From: DASPKO01 sp035628055 | GTDB lineage: Bacteria; Planctomycetota; Phycisphaerae; Phycisphaerales; UBA1924 | DNA: 11,878 bases | Assembly: GCA_035628055.1 (NCBI GenBank) | Contig: DASPKO010000206.1 | Location: forward strand, 1-11,878 | Reading direction: 5' to 3' | The notes under the pieces: model-generated | The model's input: the letters and a program-made list of their open reading frames with translations, nothing else | Told to the model about the DNA's origin: nothing | The model's database searches: none | Part shown: piece after piece, positions 1 through 6,633 of the stretch | How positions within the stretch are numbered: the first letter of the stretch is position 1 | Layout of the letters: every line of letters starts with the position of its first letter | Program-made: the position numbers and the translations under genes

Positions 1-97
1 GAGCAGCCCGGAGCAGTCGGCCAGGGCCCTCGCCAGGTCGAACCCGGCGACCGAGCGCCCCGAGCCGTGGCAGAGCCCGTCGCGCTTCTGGAGGAGG
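1..97 (+). repeat. Left arm of exact 97-bp inverted repeat (fold-back copy of recJ interior)
   Basis: Base p pairs with base 1006-p for every p from 1 to 97, so this arm is the exact reverse complement of 909-1005. The match breaks at 98 (g) against 908 (t). The last ten bases, ctggaggagg (88-97), also fit the codons expected in a normal recJ just before GYGLN, so the junction probably lies in a short stretch of shared sequence. An arm starting at window base 1 and copied inverted from about 0.9 kb away is typical of a chimeric or fold-back contig end. A real inversion-duplication is the alternative. Confidence 0.93.
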
Positions 98-1497
98 GGT
101 ACGGGCTCAACGAGGCGGCGCTCGCCGAACTGGCCGGCGCGGGAGCGCGCGTCATCGTGTCGGTCGATTGTGGCATCGGGGCCGTCGGGCCGGCCCTGCG
201 CGCCCGCCACCTGGGCCTGGACCTCATCATCACCGACCATCACGAGCTGCCCCCGGGCGGCGTGCTCCCCGAGGCGCTGGCCCTGGTCCATCCCCGGCTC
301 CCCGGGTCGGCGTACCCGTTCGGAGACCTGTGCGGCGCGGGGGTGGCGTACAAGCTGGCGTGGCGGCTGTGCACGATGCATTCCGGGTCGAGCCGGGTGA
401 CCCCGTCGCTGCGCACGCTGCTGGTCGAGCTGCTCGCCCTGGCGTCGCTCGGCGTGATCGCCGACGTGGTCCCGCTCATCGGCGAGAACCGCGTGATCGC
501 GCGCCACGGGCTGGCCCGCATCCAGCGCTCCCCGCTGCCCGGCCTGCGGGCGCTGGTCCGGGCCGCGGGGCTGGCGGAGCAGACGGTCGAGGCGGTGGAC
601 GTCGGCTTCAAGCTGGCGCCGCGGCTCAACGCGTGCGGGCGGCTGGGGCACGCCCGCGACGCGGTCGAGCTGTTCACCACAGCGGAGGGGGAACGGGCCG
701 AGGAGATCGCCGCGGACCTGTGCCGGCTCAACCGGGACCGCCAGGGAGTCGAGCGCGGGATCCTCGGTCAAGCCCGGGAAGCGGCCGAGCGTGCGGGCAT
801 GACCGGGCCGGATCGCCGGGCGATCGTGTGCGCGGACGCCCGGTGGCACGCCGGGGTGGTCGGCATCGTGTGCGCACGCCTCGTCGAGGCCTACTGCCGT
901 CCGGTGATCCTCCTCCAGAAGCGCGACGGGCTCTGCCACGGCTCGGGGCGCTCGGTCGCCGGGTTCGACCTGGCGAGGGCCCTGGCCGACTGCTCCGGGC
1001 TGCTCGAGAAGCACGGCGGGCACGCCATGGCCGCGGGGCTCCAGCTCCGTGAGTGCAAGCTGGATGAGTTCGTCGAGGCCTTCACGGCGCGGGCGAACGA
1101 GTCATTACGGCCGGAGGACCTCTGCCCCTCGGTGCTGATCGACTGCCGGGCCGACCTCGCGGAGCTCACGCCGGCCGAGCTGGGGCGGCTGTCGGGCCTG
1201 GCCCCCCACGGGCGTGGCAATCCCGAGGTGCGGCTGCTGGTGGGCGGGCTCACGCTCGGCGAGGCTCCCCGGCCGCTGGGCGCCGCGGCCCGGCACCTGG
1301 ACCTGCGGGTGCGGGCCGGCGAGGGCGCGGCCGCCCGCTGGCTCCGGCTGGTCGCGTGGCACTGGGGCCCGCGCCGCGAGAGCCTGCGCGCGGGCATGCG
1401 GCTGGACGCGGTGGTCGAGCCCAAGCTCAGCACGTTCGGGGGGCGCACGCGCGTCGAGGGCGAGCTGCGCGACCTGATGGTGACCGCGGCGCCGTGA
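88..1497 (+). CDS. recJ: Single-stranded-DNA-specific 5'-3' exonuclease RecJ, 5' truncated
   Basis: RecJ degrades single-stranded DNA 5' to 3' in recombination and mismatch or base-excision repair, using Mn/Mg bound by DHH-family motifs. Seen here in order: SVDCGIG (Asp at 166-168), TDHHELP (DHH at 235-243), LCGAGVAYKL, GVIADVVPL, LNACGRLGHA, then DHHA1-type WHAGVVGIV, SGRSVAGFDLA and KHGGHAMAAG (about 1009-1038), and a C-terminal OB-like part with PHGRGNPEVRLLV. The N-terminal DYDVDG-type motif I is absent, and only about 470 residues remain against roughly 560-580 in the family. The reason is visible: bases 1-97 are an exact inverted copy of 909-1005 inside this gene. Frame 1 stays open to base 1 and a GTG at 67 could be called as a start, but residues before about LEEGYGLN come from the inverted segment. 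The true start lies outside the window. The family assignment is very secure; the 5' boundary is inferred. Confidence 0.95.
   Translation: MEEGYGLNEAALAELAGAGARVIVSVDCGIGAVGPALRARHLGLDLIITDHHELPPGGVLPEALALVHPRLPGSAYPFGDLCGAGVAYKLAWRLCTMHSGSSRVTPSLRTLLVELLALASLGVIADVVPLIGENRVIARHGLARIQRSPLPGLRALVRAAGLAEQTVEAVDVGFKLAPRLNACGRLGHARDAVELFTTAEGERAEEIAADLCRLNRDRQGVERGILGQAREAAERAGMTGPDRRAIVCADARWHAGVVGIVCARLVEAYCRPVILLQKRDGLCHGSGRSVAGFDLARALADCSGLLEKHGGHAMAAGLQLRECKLDEFVEAFTARANESLRPEDLCPSVLIDCRADLAELTPAELGRLSGLAPHGRGNPEVRLLVGGLTLGEAPRPLGAAARHLDLRVRAGEGAAARWLRLVAWHWGPRRESLRAGMRLDAVVEPKLSTFGGRTRVEGELRDLMVTAAP
909..1005 (-). repeat. Right arm of the 97-bp inverted repeat, within recJ
   Basis: This is the in-frame, functional copy. 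It encodes the RecJ stretch from about LLQKRDG through SGRSVAGFDLA to DCSGLL, which belongs to the DHHA1 region and is expected at this place in the family. It is therefore the source, and the arm at 1-97 is the copy. Confidence 0.93.
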
Positions 1498-1503
1498 CGG
1501 CGC
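1489..1503. other. Hairpin with the recJ stop codon in its loop
   Basis: GCGCCG (1489-1494), TGA (1495-1497) and CGGCGC (1498-1503) form a perfect 6-bp GC stem with the recJ stop codon as a three-base loop. There is no T-run on either side, so it is not a classical intrinsic terminator. It may slow transcription between the convergent genes. In DNA this GC-rich, chance is a real alternative. Confidence 0.35.
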
Positions 1504-1519
1504 TCCCCGCCGGCTCGGC

Positions 1520-1535
1520 GCGTGCTAGCGCACGC
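1520..1535. other. Hairpin spanning the stop codon of the dockerin-type gene
   Basis: GCGTGC (1520-1525), loop TAGC (1526-1529) and GCACGC (1530-1535) form a 6-bp stem across the minus-strand TAG stop (1525-1527). With the 1489-1503 hairpin, both convergent genes end in a small GC hairpin. Neither hairpin has a T-tract. Confidence 0.3.
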
Positions 1536-2538
1536 AGGCCAGGTTGTCGAACCAGGCGGAGAGAAACGCGCTCACGTCCGCGGTGGTGACGACCCCGTCG
1601 CGATTGAAGTCCGAGAGCGGGCCCGGGTTGCCGAGTCCGGCGAACCACGCGGCCAGGAACGCGCTGATATCGCCGGTCCCGTAGTGACCGTTGTTGTCCG
1701 CGTCGGCGCGGGTGTGAACGGTCCCGCTCTCGGCCAGGCCGGGGCCGTGGACCGAGATCATGCCGCACGGATACGAGGCGGCCGAGGTGATCAGCGAGAC
1801 GCGCCCGCCCCCGCCCGCGCCACCGGGGCCGCTCCCCGATCCGCCGTCGGCCCTGACCGTGCCGATCCCGAAGAGGTCGGCCGCAAGGATGAGGACACTC
1901 CCGCCGGACCCCCCGCCCGCTCCGCCCGAGAGGGCGTCCTGACCCGAGGCATCGACCTGCCCGTTGAGGATGATCGCCTGCAGGACCTGGAGGCGCACGG
2001 ACCCACCCCCGGCTCCCCCGACCGCGGAGTCATCGCAGACGTCCTGCCCGCCCCCGCTCCCCAGCGAGGAAGGCATATGCGGCGAGCCGTAGATCGCGCC
2101 CCCGAGCTGGGGCGGCCCGCCCCGTCCGCCGTGTCCGCCCCCGCCGGCGGCGCCGCAGGCGCTCCCTCCCGCGCCGGGGCCCTGCTGGGCCGGGTGGCCC
2201 CTGCCGGAGACGTCGATCTGACCGGCGGGCAGCCCGCTGGCCGGGCCGTGGATGGTGAGGTTCCGCTCGATCACGAGGTTGAGGCCCGTGCTGCCGGGCG
2301 CGTGGGTGAGCGTCCCGCCCGCGTGGACGATCAGGGAGTTGAAGGCGTGCAGCCCGGTGATGGTCACCGTCCCCGAATGAATGACGATGTCCTGGCCCTC
2401 GTACTGCAGGTCGTTGGGCCCGACGATGGTCCCGCCGCTGAGGAAGACCGGTTGGGCCAGGGCGGCCCCGGAGCCCAGCGGCAGCAGGAGCGCGGTCGCG
2501 AGAACGAATCGGGATGGGGTACGGCGCATGAGCGCCAT
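1525..2538 (-). CDS. Secreted glycine-rich protein with C-terminal GC-type dockerin-like domain
   Basis: This encodes about 337 residues. Residues 1-28 look like a Sec signal peptide: MALMRRTPSR, a hydrophobic core around FVLATALLLPLG, then an ALA cleavage site before Gln29. Next comes a beta-rich stretch with repeated short strands (IVIHSGTVTITG, LIVHAGGTL, LVIERNLTI), suggesting a parallel beta-helix, then a glycine-rich middle (about 115-260). The last 59 residues (279-337) hold two Ca-binding-type loops, DADNNGHYGTGD and DFNRDGVVTTAD, each followed by an AFLxAWF motif. This matches the dockerin-like tails of Phycisphaerae-type planctomycetes, thought to anchor or sort exported proteins. 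ATG at 2538 was chosen; the in-frame ATG at 2529 (MRRTPSR) is nearly as good, and neither has a clear Shine-Dalgarno. The gene lies 23 nt after the dihydroorotase stop, so co-transcription is possible. No enzymatic motif was recognised; a structural or surface role is inferred. Confidence 0.85.
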   Translation of the reverse strand: MALMRRTPSRFVLATALLLPLGSGAALAQPVFLSGGTIVGPNDLQYEGQDIVIHSGTVTITGLHAFNSLIVHAGGTLTHAPGSTGLNLVIERNLTIHGPASGLPAGQIDVSGRGHPAQQGPGAGGSACGAAGGGGHGGRGGPPQLGGAIYGSPHMPSSLGSGGGQDVCDDSAVGGAGGGSVRLQVLQAIILNGQVDASGQDALSGGAGGGSGGSVLILAADLFGIGTVRADGGSGSGPGGAGGGGRVSLITSAASYPCGMISVHGPGLAESGTVHTRADADNNGHYGTGDISAFLAAWFAGLGNPGPLSDFNRDGVVTTADVSAFLSAWFDNLACVR

Positions 2539-2561
2539 CTTGCCAAGTTCGGCCGGGTAAA

Positions 2562-3920
2562 TCAAGACCTTTGCGGGTTCTTTCCGCGCAGGCGAGTCCC
2601 GGGCGCGGCCTCGTAGCGCACCCGCCCGGCGACGACAGTCGCGACCGCGCGGGCGCGGACGCTGCGGCCGTCGAAGGGCGTGTTGCGGGAGCGGCCCGCG
2701 AACTCCGCGGTCCGGATGGTCCAGGGGGCGTCGGGATCGATGACGGTCACGTCGCCGGGCCCGCCCACGGCCAGGCGGCCAAGGCCCGCGCCGGGCGCGG
2801 GCGCGGGGCGGTCGAACCCGCACAGCCGGGCCGGGCCGAGGGTCATGAGCTCGATGAGGCGCATCCACGGGATCAGGCCGGTGGCCACGAGCGCCTCGTG
2901 GTAGAGGGACAGGGCGGTCTCGAGCCCGACGATGCCGAACGGGGCCTGGTCGAACTGGAGCTGCTTGCTGTCGGGGGTGTGGGGGGCGTGGTCGGTCGCG
3001 AGCACCGTGATGGTCCCGTCGGCCACGCCCGCGCGCAGCGCCTCGATGTCGCCGCGCTCGCGGAGCGGCGGGTTCATCTTCGCGTCGGTCCAGTACCCCC
3101 CGTGGCGGGCGACCTCGTCGTGCTCGAGGAGCAGGTGGTGGGGGGCGACCTCGGCGGAGACCGGCTGGCCCTCGGCACGGGCCCGGCGGACGATCTCGAC
3201 CGACCCGCCGCTGGAGAGGTGCTGGGCGTGGTAGCGGCAGCCGACGGCGCGGTTGAGGCGCACGTCGCGCTCCACGATCAGCTCCTCGGCCACGCGCGGC
3301 CAGCCGCCCAGCCCGAGCCGCGTCGCGACGGCGCCGGCGTGCATGTGGGCGCCGGCGGTGAGCGTGGGCTCCTGGCAGTGCTGCATCAGGGCGAGCCCCG
3401 TCGGCCGGATGTATTGCAGGGCCCGGAGCATCAGCCCGGCCGAGGCGACGCAGTCGCCGTCGTCGGTGAATCCGACCGCGCCGGCACGGGCCATCAGCCC
3501 GATCTGGGCCAGCTCCTGCCCCTGCCGACCCTTGGAGACGGCACCGACCGGGAAGACGCGGCAGCGGCCGGTGCGCTCGGTCTGGCGGTAGACGAACTCG
3601 ACCATGGCGTCGTCGTCGAGCGCCGGCGTCGTGTTGGGCATGCAGCAGACCGTGGTGAACCCGCCCATCACCGCCGCCGCGGTGCCGCTGGCGATGGTCT
3701 CGGCCTCCTCGCGTCCCGGCTCGCGGAGGTGCACGTGCGGGTCGATGAGCCCGGGGGTGACCAGGCACCCCCGCGCGTCGAGCACCTCGTCGGCGTGGGC
3801 GGGGTCGAGCCCGGGGCCGATGGCGACGACGAACCCCGCCTCGATGGCGACGTCGGCCTGGCGGTCGAGGCCGGAGGCGGGGTCCATGGCGCGCCCGCCG
3901 GCGATCAGGAGGGAGGACAT
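2562..3920 (-). CDS. pyrC: Dihydroorotase, class I, PyrC-type
   Basis: This enzyme reversibly cyclises N-carbamoyl-L-aspartate to L-dihydroorotate, the third step of pyrimidine synthesis, in the cytosol. It has about 452 residues, slightly longer than the usual 420-440. Amidohydrolase landmarks are all present: the metal-binding DPHVHLREPG (His62, His64), a substrate-contact region at CMPNT (94-97), GFTDDGD with Asp153, HCQEP (His181), AQHLSS (His234), AEVAPHH, KMNPPLR, and TDHAPHT with catalytic Asp310. An Asp in FTDDG rather than a carboxylated Lys is typical of class I enzymes such as that of Aquifex. The ATG at 3920 gives the standard N-terminal strand (SSLLIAGGRAMDPASGLD). Longer open frame exists upstream but has no recognisable protein and no suitable spacing signal. 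No aspartate carbamoyltransferase gene is adjacent in the window; pyrB often sits beside this enzyme. The function is secure. Confidence 0.95.
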   Translation of the reverse strand: MSSLLIAGGRAMDPASGLDRQADVAIEAGFVVAIGPGLDPAHADEVLDARGCLVTPGLIDPHVHLREPGREEAETIASGTAAAVMGGFTTVCCMPNTTPALDDDAMVEFVYRQTERTGRCRVFPVGAVSKGRQGQELAQIGLMARAGAVGFTDDGDCVASAGLMLRALQYIRPTGLALMQHCQEPTLTAGAHMHAGAVATRLGLGGWPRVAEELIVERDVRLNRAVGCRYHAQHLSSGGSVEIVRRARAEGQPVSAEVAPHHLLLEHDEVARHGGYWTDAKMNPPLRERGDIEALRAGVADGTITVLATDHAPHTPDSKQLQFDQAPFGIVGLETALSLYHEALVATGLIPWMRLIELMTLGPARLCGFDRPAPAPGAGLGRLAVGGPGDVTVIDPDAPWTIRTAEFAGRSRNTPFDGRSVRARAVATVVAGRVRYEAAPGTRLRGKNPQRS

Positions 3921-4446
3921 CGGGGGAGAAGATAGCAGGGGGTGGCGGCGCGGCGGAACCAAGGATCGCGCCGCGAGTCCAACGCTCGGGCTGGTTGACA
4001 GCGCCGACGCTCGACTGTTGGACGGCGTGATCCTGGAGTTAAGTCCCGCCTGAACACCGGCACGGACAGCGGGCATCAGCCAGCCGGGTCGGCTGTACGA
4101 GTTCCGGCGGCATGGTCGCGCGTCCGCTGGCGCGTGGTGGCTCACACGGCCCTTGGGAACGATCACGACAGTTGCGGCGTCGTGGGCCATTGCCGTGTTC
4201 CTACCGCACCGCGGTGTGTCGTGGTCGAGCGGCTGGGCGACGGGCGATGCGGAGACATCGCAACGTGTTCGTATCGAGCAGGTTTCCCGCGGCACTCGGC
4301 CTTGCCGCGAAGATTGTCCCGACTGCGGCAAGTCCCCGCGCCTGACCGGGTGAGGATGCGGTGAGCGTTACGGCCCGACTCGCCCGCCGAGTGGAGCGCG
4401 GCCCGGACCGGGCATCTCCGAGTCGCGCGTACCATTGTCCACCCAC
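3921..4446. other. Gene-free intergenic stretch of about 526 bp
   Basis: Between the dihydroorotase start and tRNA-Leu no frame on either strand gives a recognisable protein. The frames present have irregular composition and lack the strong G/C third-position bias of the neighbouring genes. Visible inside: a 7-bp inverted repeat (3977-3983 with 4017-4023), an isolated TTGACA at 3995-4000 without a good partner hexamer, and no tRNA- or tmRNA-like fold. It probably holds the promoter and leader of the minus-strand dihydroorotase gene and the promoter of the tRNA. A decayed gene or an unrecognised small RNA cannot be excluded. Confidence 0.5.
3977..4023. repeat. 7-bp inverted repeat upstream of dihydroorotase gene
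   Basis: GTCCAAC (3977-3983) and GTTGGAC (4017-4023) are exact reverse complements 33 bases apart. Inside, AGCG/CGCT (around 4000-4011) can form a smaller stem, and ACGCTCG occurs twice (3982-3988 and 4007-4013). It lies about 57-103 nt before the gene start, where an operator or leader hairpin could be. No known regulator site is recognised. Confidence 0.3.
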
Positions 4447-4533
4447 GCCGGAGTGGCGGAACTGGCAGACGCGGCGGACTCAAAATCCGCTGGGGCTGAT
4501 ACCCCCGTGCAGGTTCGATTCCTGTCTCCGGCA
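4447..4533 (+). tRNA. tRNA-Leu, anticodon CAA (reads UUG)
   Basis: The 87-nt cloverleaf is complete. The acceptor stem GCCGGAG (4447-4453) pairs with CTCCGGC (4526-4532), with discriminator A at 4533. The anticodon stem GCGGA/TCCGC (4474-4478 and 4486-4490) encloses the loop CTCAAAA with anticodon CAA at 4481-4483. The long variable arm (GGGG/CCCC around 4492-4506) is typical of leucine tRNAs. The T-arm is GCAGG-TTCGATT-CCTGT. The 3' CCA is not encoded (the next bases are ctt), so it must be added after transcription. Confidence 0.96.
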
Positions 4534-4674
4534 CTTGCCCCGGCCCGGGCTCCGAAATCGCTCGGCACGCGGGGCGGAACCGGCCGGGCGGACTTGGCGA
4601 AGCGCCCCGCCTAGCCTTGGCCCGGTCCGCGGCGGCACGATTCGCCCGCGGGCACGCCCACGCGCCACGCCAGC

Positions 4675-4681
4675 AAGGAAG
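4675..4681 (+). promoter_or_regulatory. Shine-Dalgarno for the DUF3467 gene
   Basis: AAGGAAG ends 9 nt before the ATG at 4691. It supports this start over longer upstream readings of the same frame, which would run through the tRNA. Confidence 0.6.
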
Positions 4682-4690
4682 ACCCCGACC

Positions 4691-5032
4691 ATGGCCGAGA
4701 ATCCCGAACAGCGTCAGGTCCAGCTCCGCATCGACGAGTCGAAGATGGCGACGACCTACGCCAACACGATCCGCACCTCCACCACGGCCGACGAGGTGGT
4801 GCTGGACTTCGGCATGAACCTGCCGATGCCCGGCCAGGACAACCAGCCCGTGCTCCTGTTCGCGGTGGGCAGCCGCGTGGTGATGAACTGGCGCGGGGCC
4901 AAGCGGCTGGCGATCAGCCTGGGGCAGGTGGTCAAGCAGTTCGAGGAGCGCAACGGCGCGATCGACCTGGGCTTCCCGGGCCAGGAGGGCGGGCAGGCCG
5001 GCGGGCAGGGCGGGCCGCGGCTTTCGAAGTAA
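4691..5032 (+). CDS. DUF3467-family small protein
   Basis: This is a 113-residue protein with no signal peptide or membrane segment. It begins MAENPEQRQVQLRIDESKM and continues through a strand-rich core (TTYANTIRTSTTADEVVLDFG, then LFAVGSRVVMNWRGAKRLA) into an amphipathic segment, LGQVVKQFEERNG. It ends in a Gly/Gln-rich tail. The pattern 'Y.N...... T..E..LDFG......... R..M....AKRL...L......YE...G.I' matches DUF3467 proteins, which are widespread in bacteria but have no established function. The start has a good ribosome binding site. The gene stands alone, downstream of tRNA-Leu and convergent with the liv operon. The family call is from memory of the pattern. Confidence 0.85.
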   Translation: MAENPEQRQVQLRIDESKMATTYANTIRTSTTADEVVLDFGMNLPMPGQDNQPVLLFAVGSRVVMNWRGAKRLAISLGQVVKQFEERNGAIDLGFPGQEGGQAGGQGGPRLSK

Positions 5033-5062
5033 TCCGACGGGACATCCGCGCCGGCGCCCGGG

Positions 5063-5776
5063 CTAGCCGACACCGAGGTAGGCCTTGCGCACCTCGTCGC
5101 TGGCCTCGAGGTTGGCGGCCGAGTCGCACATCTTGATGCGCCCGACCTCGAGCACGTAGCCCACGTGGGCGACGCGGAGGGCCATGTGGGCGTTCTGCTC
5201 CACCAGCAGGATGGTGGTGCCGCGCTCGTTGATCTCGCGGATGATGCGGAAGATCACCTGCACGACCTGCGGGGCGAGGCCGAGGGAGGGCTCGTCGAGC
5301 AGGAGCAGGCGCGGGCGGGCCATGAGGGCGCGCCCGATCGCGAGCATCTGCTGCTCCCCGCCCGAGAGGGTGCCGGCGCTCTGGCGGAGGCGCTCGCGCA
5401 GGCGCGGGAACAGGCCCAGGGCGCGCTCGCGGTCGCGCGCGATCTCCGGGTGGTCGCGGCGGGCAAACGCGCCCAGGTCCAGGTTCTCGGCGACGGTGAG
5501 GTTGGCGAAGATGCCGCGGCCCTCGGGGGCGTGCACCAGCCCGCGGCGGACGATCTGGTGCGGCGCCAGCCCGGTCAGCGGGGCGCCGTCGAAGAGGATG
5601 GAGCCGGCGCTGGGGCGGATGAGCCCGGAGACGGCCCGGAGGGTGGTGCTCTTGCCGGCGCCGTTGCCGCCGATGAGCGTGACGATCTGGCCCTCCTCGA
5701 CGCCGATGCGCACGCCGTGGAGGGCGTGGATGGCGCCGTAGTGCACGTGCAGGTCGCTGATCTCGAGCAGGGCCAT
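5063..5776 (-). CDS. livF: Branched-chain amino acid ABC transporter ATP-binding protein LivF
   Basis: This is one of the two cytoplasmic ATPases of the LIV-type high-affinity uptake system for leucine, isoleucine and valine. At 237 residues it has the family's usual length. Seen: Walker A GGNGAGKST (36-44), Q-loop region ending HAPEGRGIFANLTVAENL, ABC signature LSGGEQQMLAIGRAL, Walker B LLLLDEPSLGLAP, and the LivF-typical ILLVEQN in the switch region, where Gln replaces the usual His. The GRGIFANLTV block separates LivF from LivG. The ATG at 5776 lies 2 nt after the livG stop, so translation is probably coupled. It is the last gene of a four-gene operon running right to left. Other HAAT-family substrates, such as urea or amides, are possible. 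Confidence 0.93.
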   Translation of the reverse strand: MALLEISDLHVHYGAIHALHGVRIGVEEGQIVTLIGGNGAGKSTTLRAVSGLIRPSAGSILFDGAPLTGLAPHQIVRRGLVHAPEGRGIFANLTVAENLDLGAFARRDHPEIARDRERALGLFPRLRERLRQSAGTLSGGEQQMLAIGRALMARPRLLLLDEPSLGLAPQVVQVIFRIIREINERGTTILLVEQNAHMALRVAHVGYVLEVGRIKMCDSAANLEASDEVRKAYLGVG

Positions 5777-5778
5777 GG

Positions 5779-6633
5779 CTAGTGGGGGCTCCGGGGCGCG
5801 TCGGGGCGCGCGGCCGCCGCGTCGGGCGCGCCGAGGTAGGCTTCGATGACCTTGGGGTCGCGCTGGATGGTGGCGGGGGGGCCGTGCGCGATGGTGCACC
5901 CGTGGTCGAGCACGGTGATCTGCTCGCAGATGTCCATGACCACGCCCATGTCGTGCTCGATGAGCAGGATGGTGAGCCCGAAGCGCTCGCGCACCAGGCG
6001 GATGAGCTCGCGCAGGGCCCGCTTCTCGCCGGGGTTCATGCCGGCGGCGGGCTCGTCGAGGAGCAGGACCCGCGGCCCCGTGGCCAGGGCGCGGGCGATC
6101 TCCAGGCGGCGCTGGTCGCCGTAGGGCAGGTTGCGGGCCAGCTCCTGGCGGCGCTGATCGAGGCCGAATGTCGTCAGGAGCTGGCGCGCTTGCTCGGTGA
6201 TGGCCCGCTCCTCGCCGCGCTGGGCGCGGGTGCGGGCGATTGCGCCGGCCATCGTGTGCCGGGCGCGCATGTGGCAGGCCACCCGCACGTTGTCGAGCAC
6301 GCACAGGTCGGGGAAGAGGCGGATGTTCTGGAATGTGCGGGCCAGCCCGGCGGCGGCCCGCTGGCAGGGCTTGAGGCCGACGAGGGATTCGCCCGCGAGC
6401 CGGATCGAGCCGGTGTCGGGCCGATACACCCCGGTGAGGAGGTTGAAGACCGTGGTCTTGCCGGCCCCGTTGGGCCCGATCAGTCCGGCCAGGCGTCCCT
6501 GGGGCAGGGCGAGGGAGAACTCGCGCACCGCCTTGAGGCCGCCGAAGGAGATCGAGAGGTCGCGCACCTCGAGGAGCGCGTCCTCGGGCGCGGCGGCGCG
6601 GGTGGGAGCGGGCGTTGCCGGGAGAGCGCTCAC
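5779..6633 (-). CDS. livG: Branched-chain amino acid ABC transporter ATP-binding protein LivG
   Basis: This is the second ATPase of the Liv transporter, about 284 residues. Seen: an Ala/Pro-rich N-terminal extension (1-18), Walker A GPNGAGKTT (53-61), the LivG hallmark ARTFQNIRLFPDLCVLDNV, signature LPYGDQRRLEIARAL, Walker B VLLLDEPAAGMNP, switch His in LLIEHDM, and the C-terminal IEAYLG motif. The extension before the ABC fold and the tail after IEAYLG (DAAAARPDAPRSPH) make it longer than the usual 255 or so. The GTG start at 6633 shares bases with the livM stop (GTGA, 4-nt overlap) and has an AGGAG 8 nt upstream (6642-6646 on the minus strand), which decides the start. Confidence 0.93.
   Translation of the reverse strand: MSALPATPAPTRAAAPEDALLEVRDLSISFGGLKAVREFSLALPQGRLAGLIGPNGAGKTTVFNLLTGVYRPDTGSIRLAGESLVGLKPCQRAAAGLARTFQNIRLFPDLCVLDNVRVACHMRARHTMAGAIARTRAQRGEERAITEQARQLLTTFGLDQRRQELARNLPYGDQRRLEIARALATGPRVLLLDEPAAGMNPGEKRALRELIRLVRERFGLTILLIEHDMGVVMDICEQITVLDHGCTIAHGPPATIQRDPKVIEAYLGAPDAAAARPDAPRSPH

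Noticed and set aside
1525..3768. Single 747-residue minus-strand frame joining the dockerin protein to upstream sequence
   Set aside because: The part above 2538 is an Arg/Pro-rich out-of-frame reading of dihydroorotase. A signal peptide begins at 2538, showing the real start.
2571..3935. 454-residue plus-strand frame opposite dihydroorotase
   Set aside because: Composition is low-complexity Gly/Val/Arg/Asp with no motif, and the minus strand encodes a complete dihydroorotase.
3995..4000. TTGACA hexamer as a plus-strand -35 element
   Set aside because: The hexamer at 17 nt spacing (TTGGAC) is not a -10, and no plus-strand gene follows closely.
3921..4331. N-terminal extension of dihydroorotase to 589 residues
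   Set aside because: The extra 137 residues match nothing recognisable, and the standard dihydroorotase N-terminus begins at 3920.
5048..5057. Perfect palindrome GCGCCGGCGC between the DUF3467 gene and livF
   Set aside because: Short all-GC palindromes are common at this base composition, and no T-run follows.
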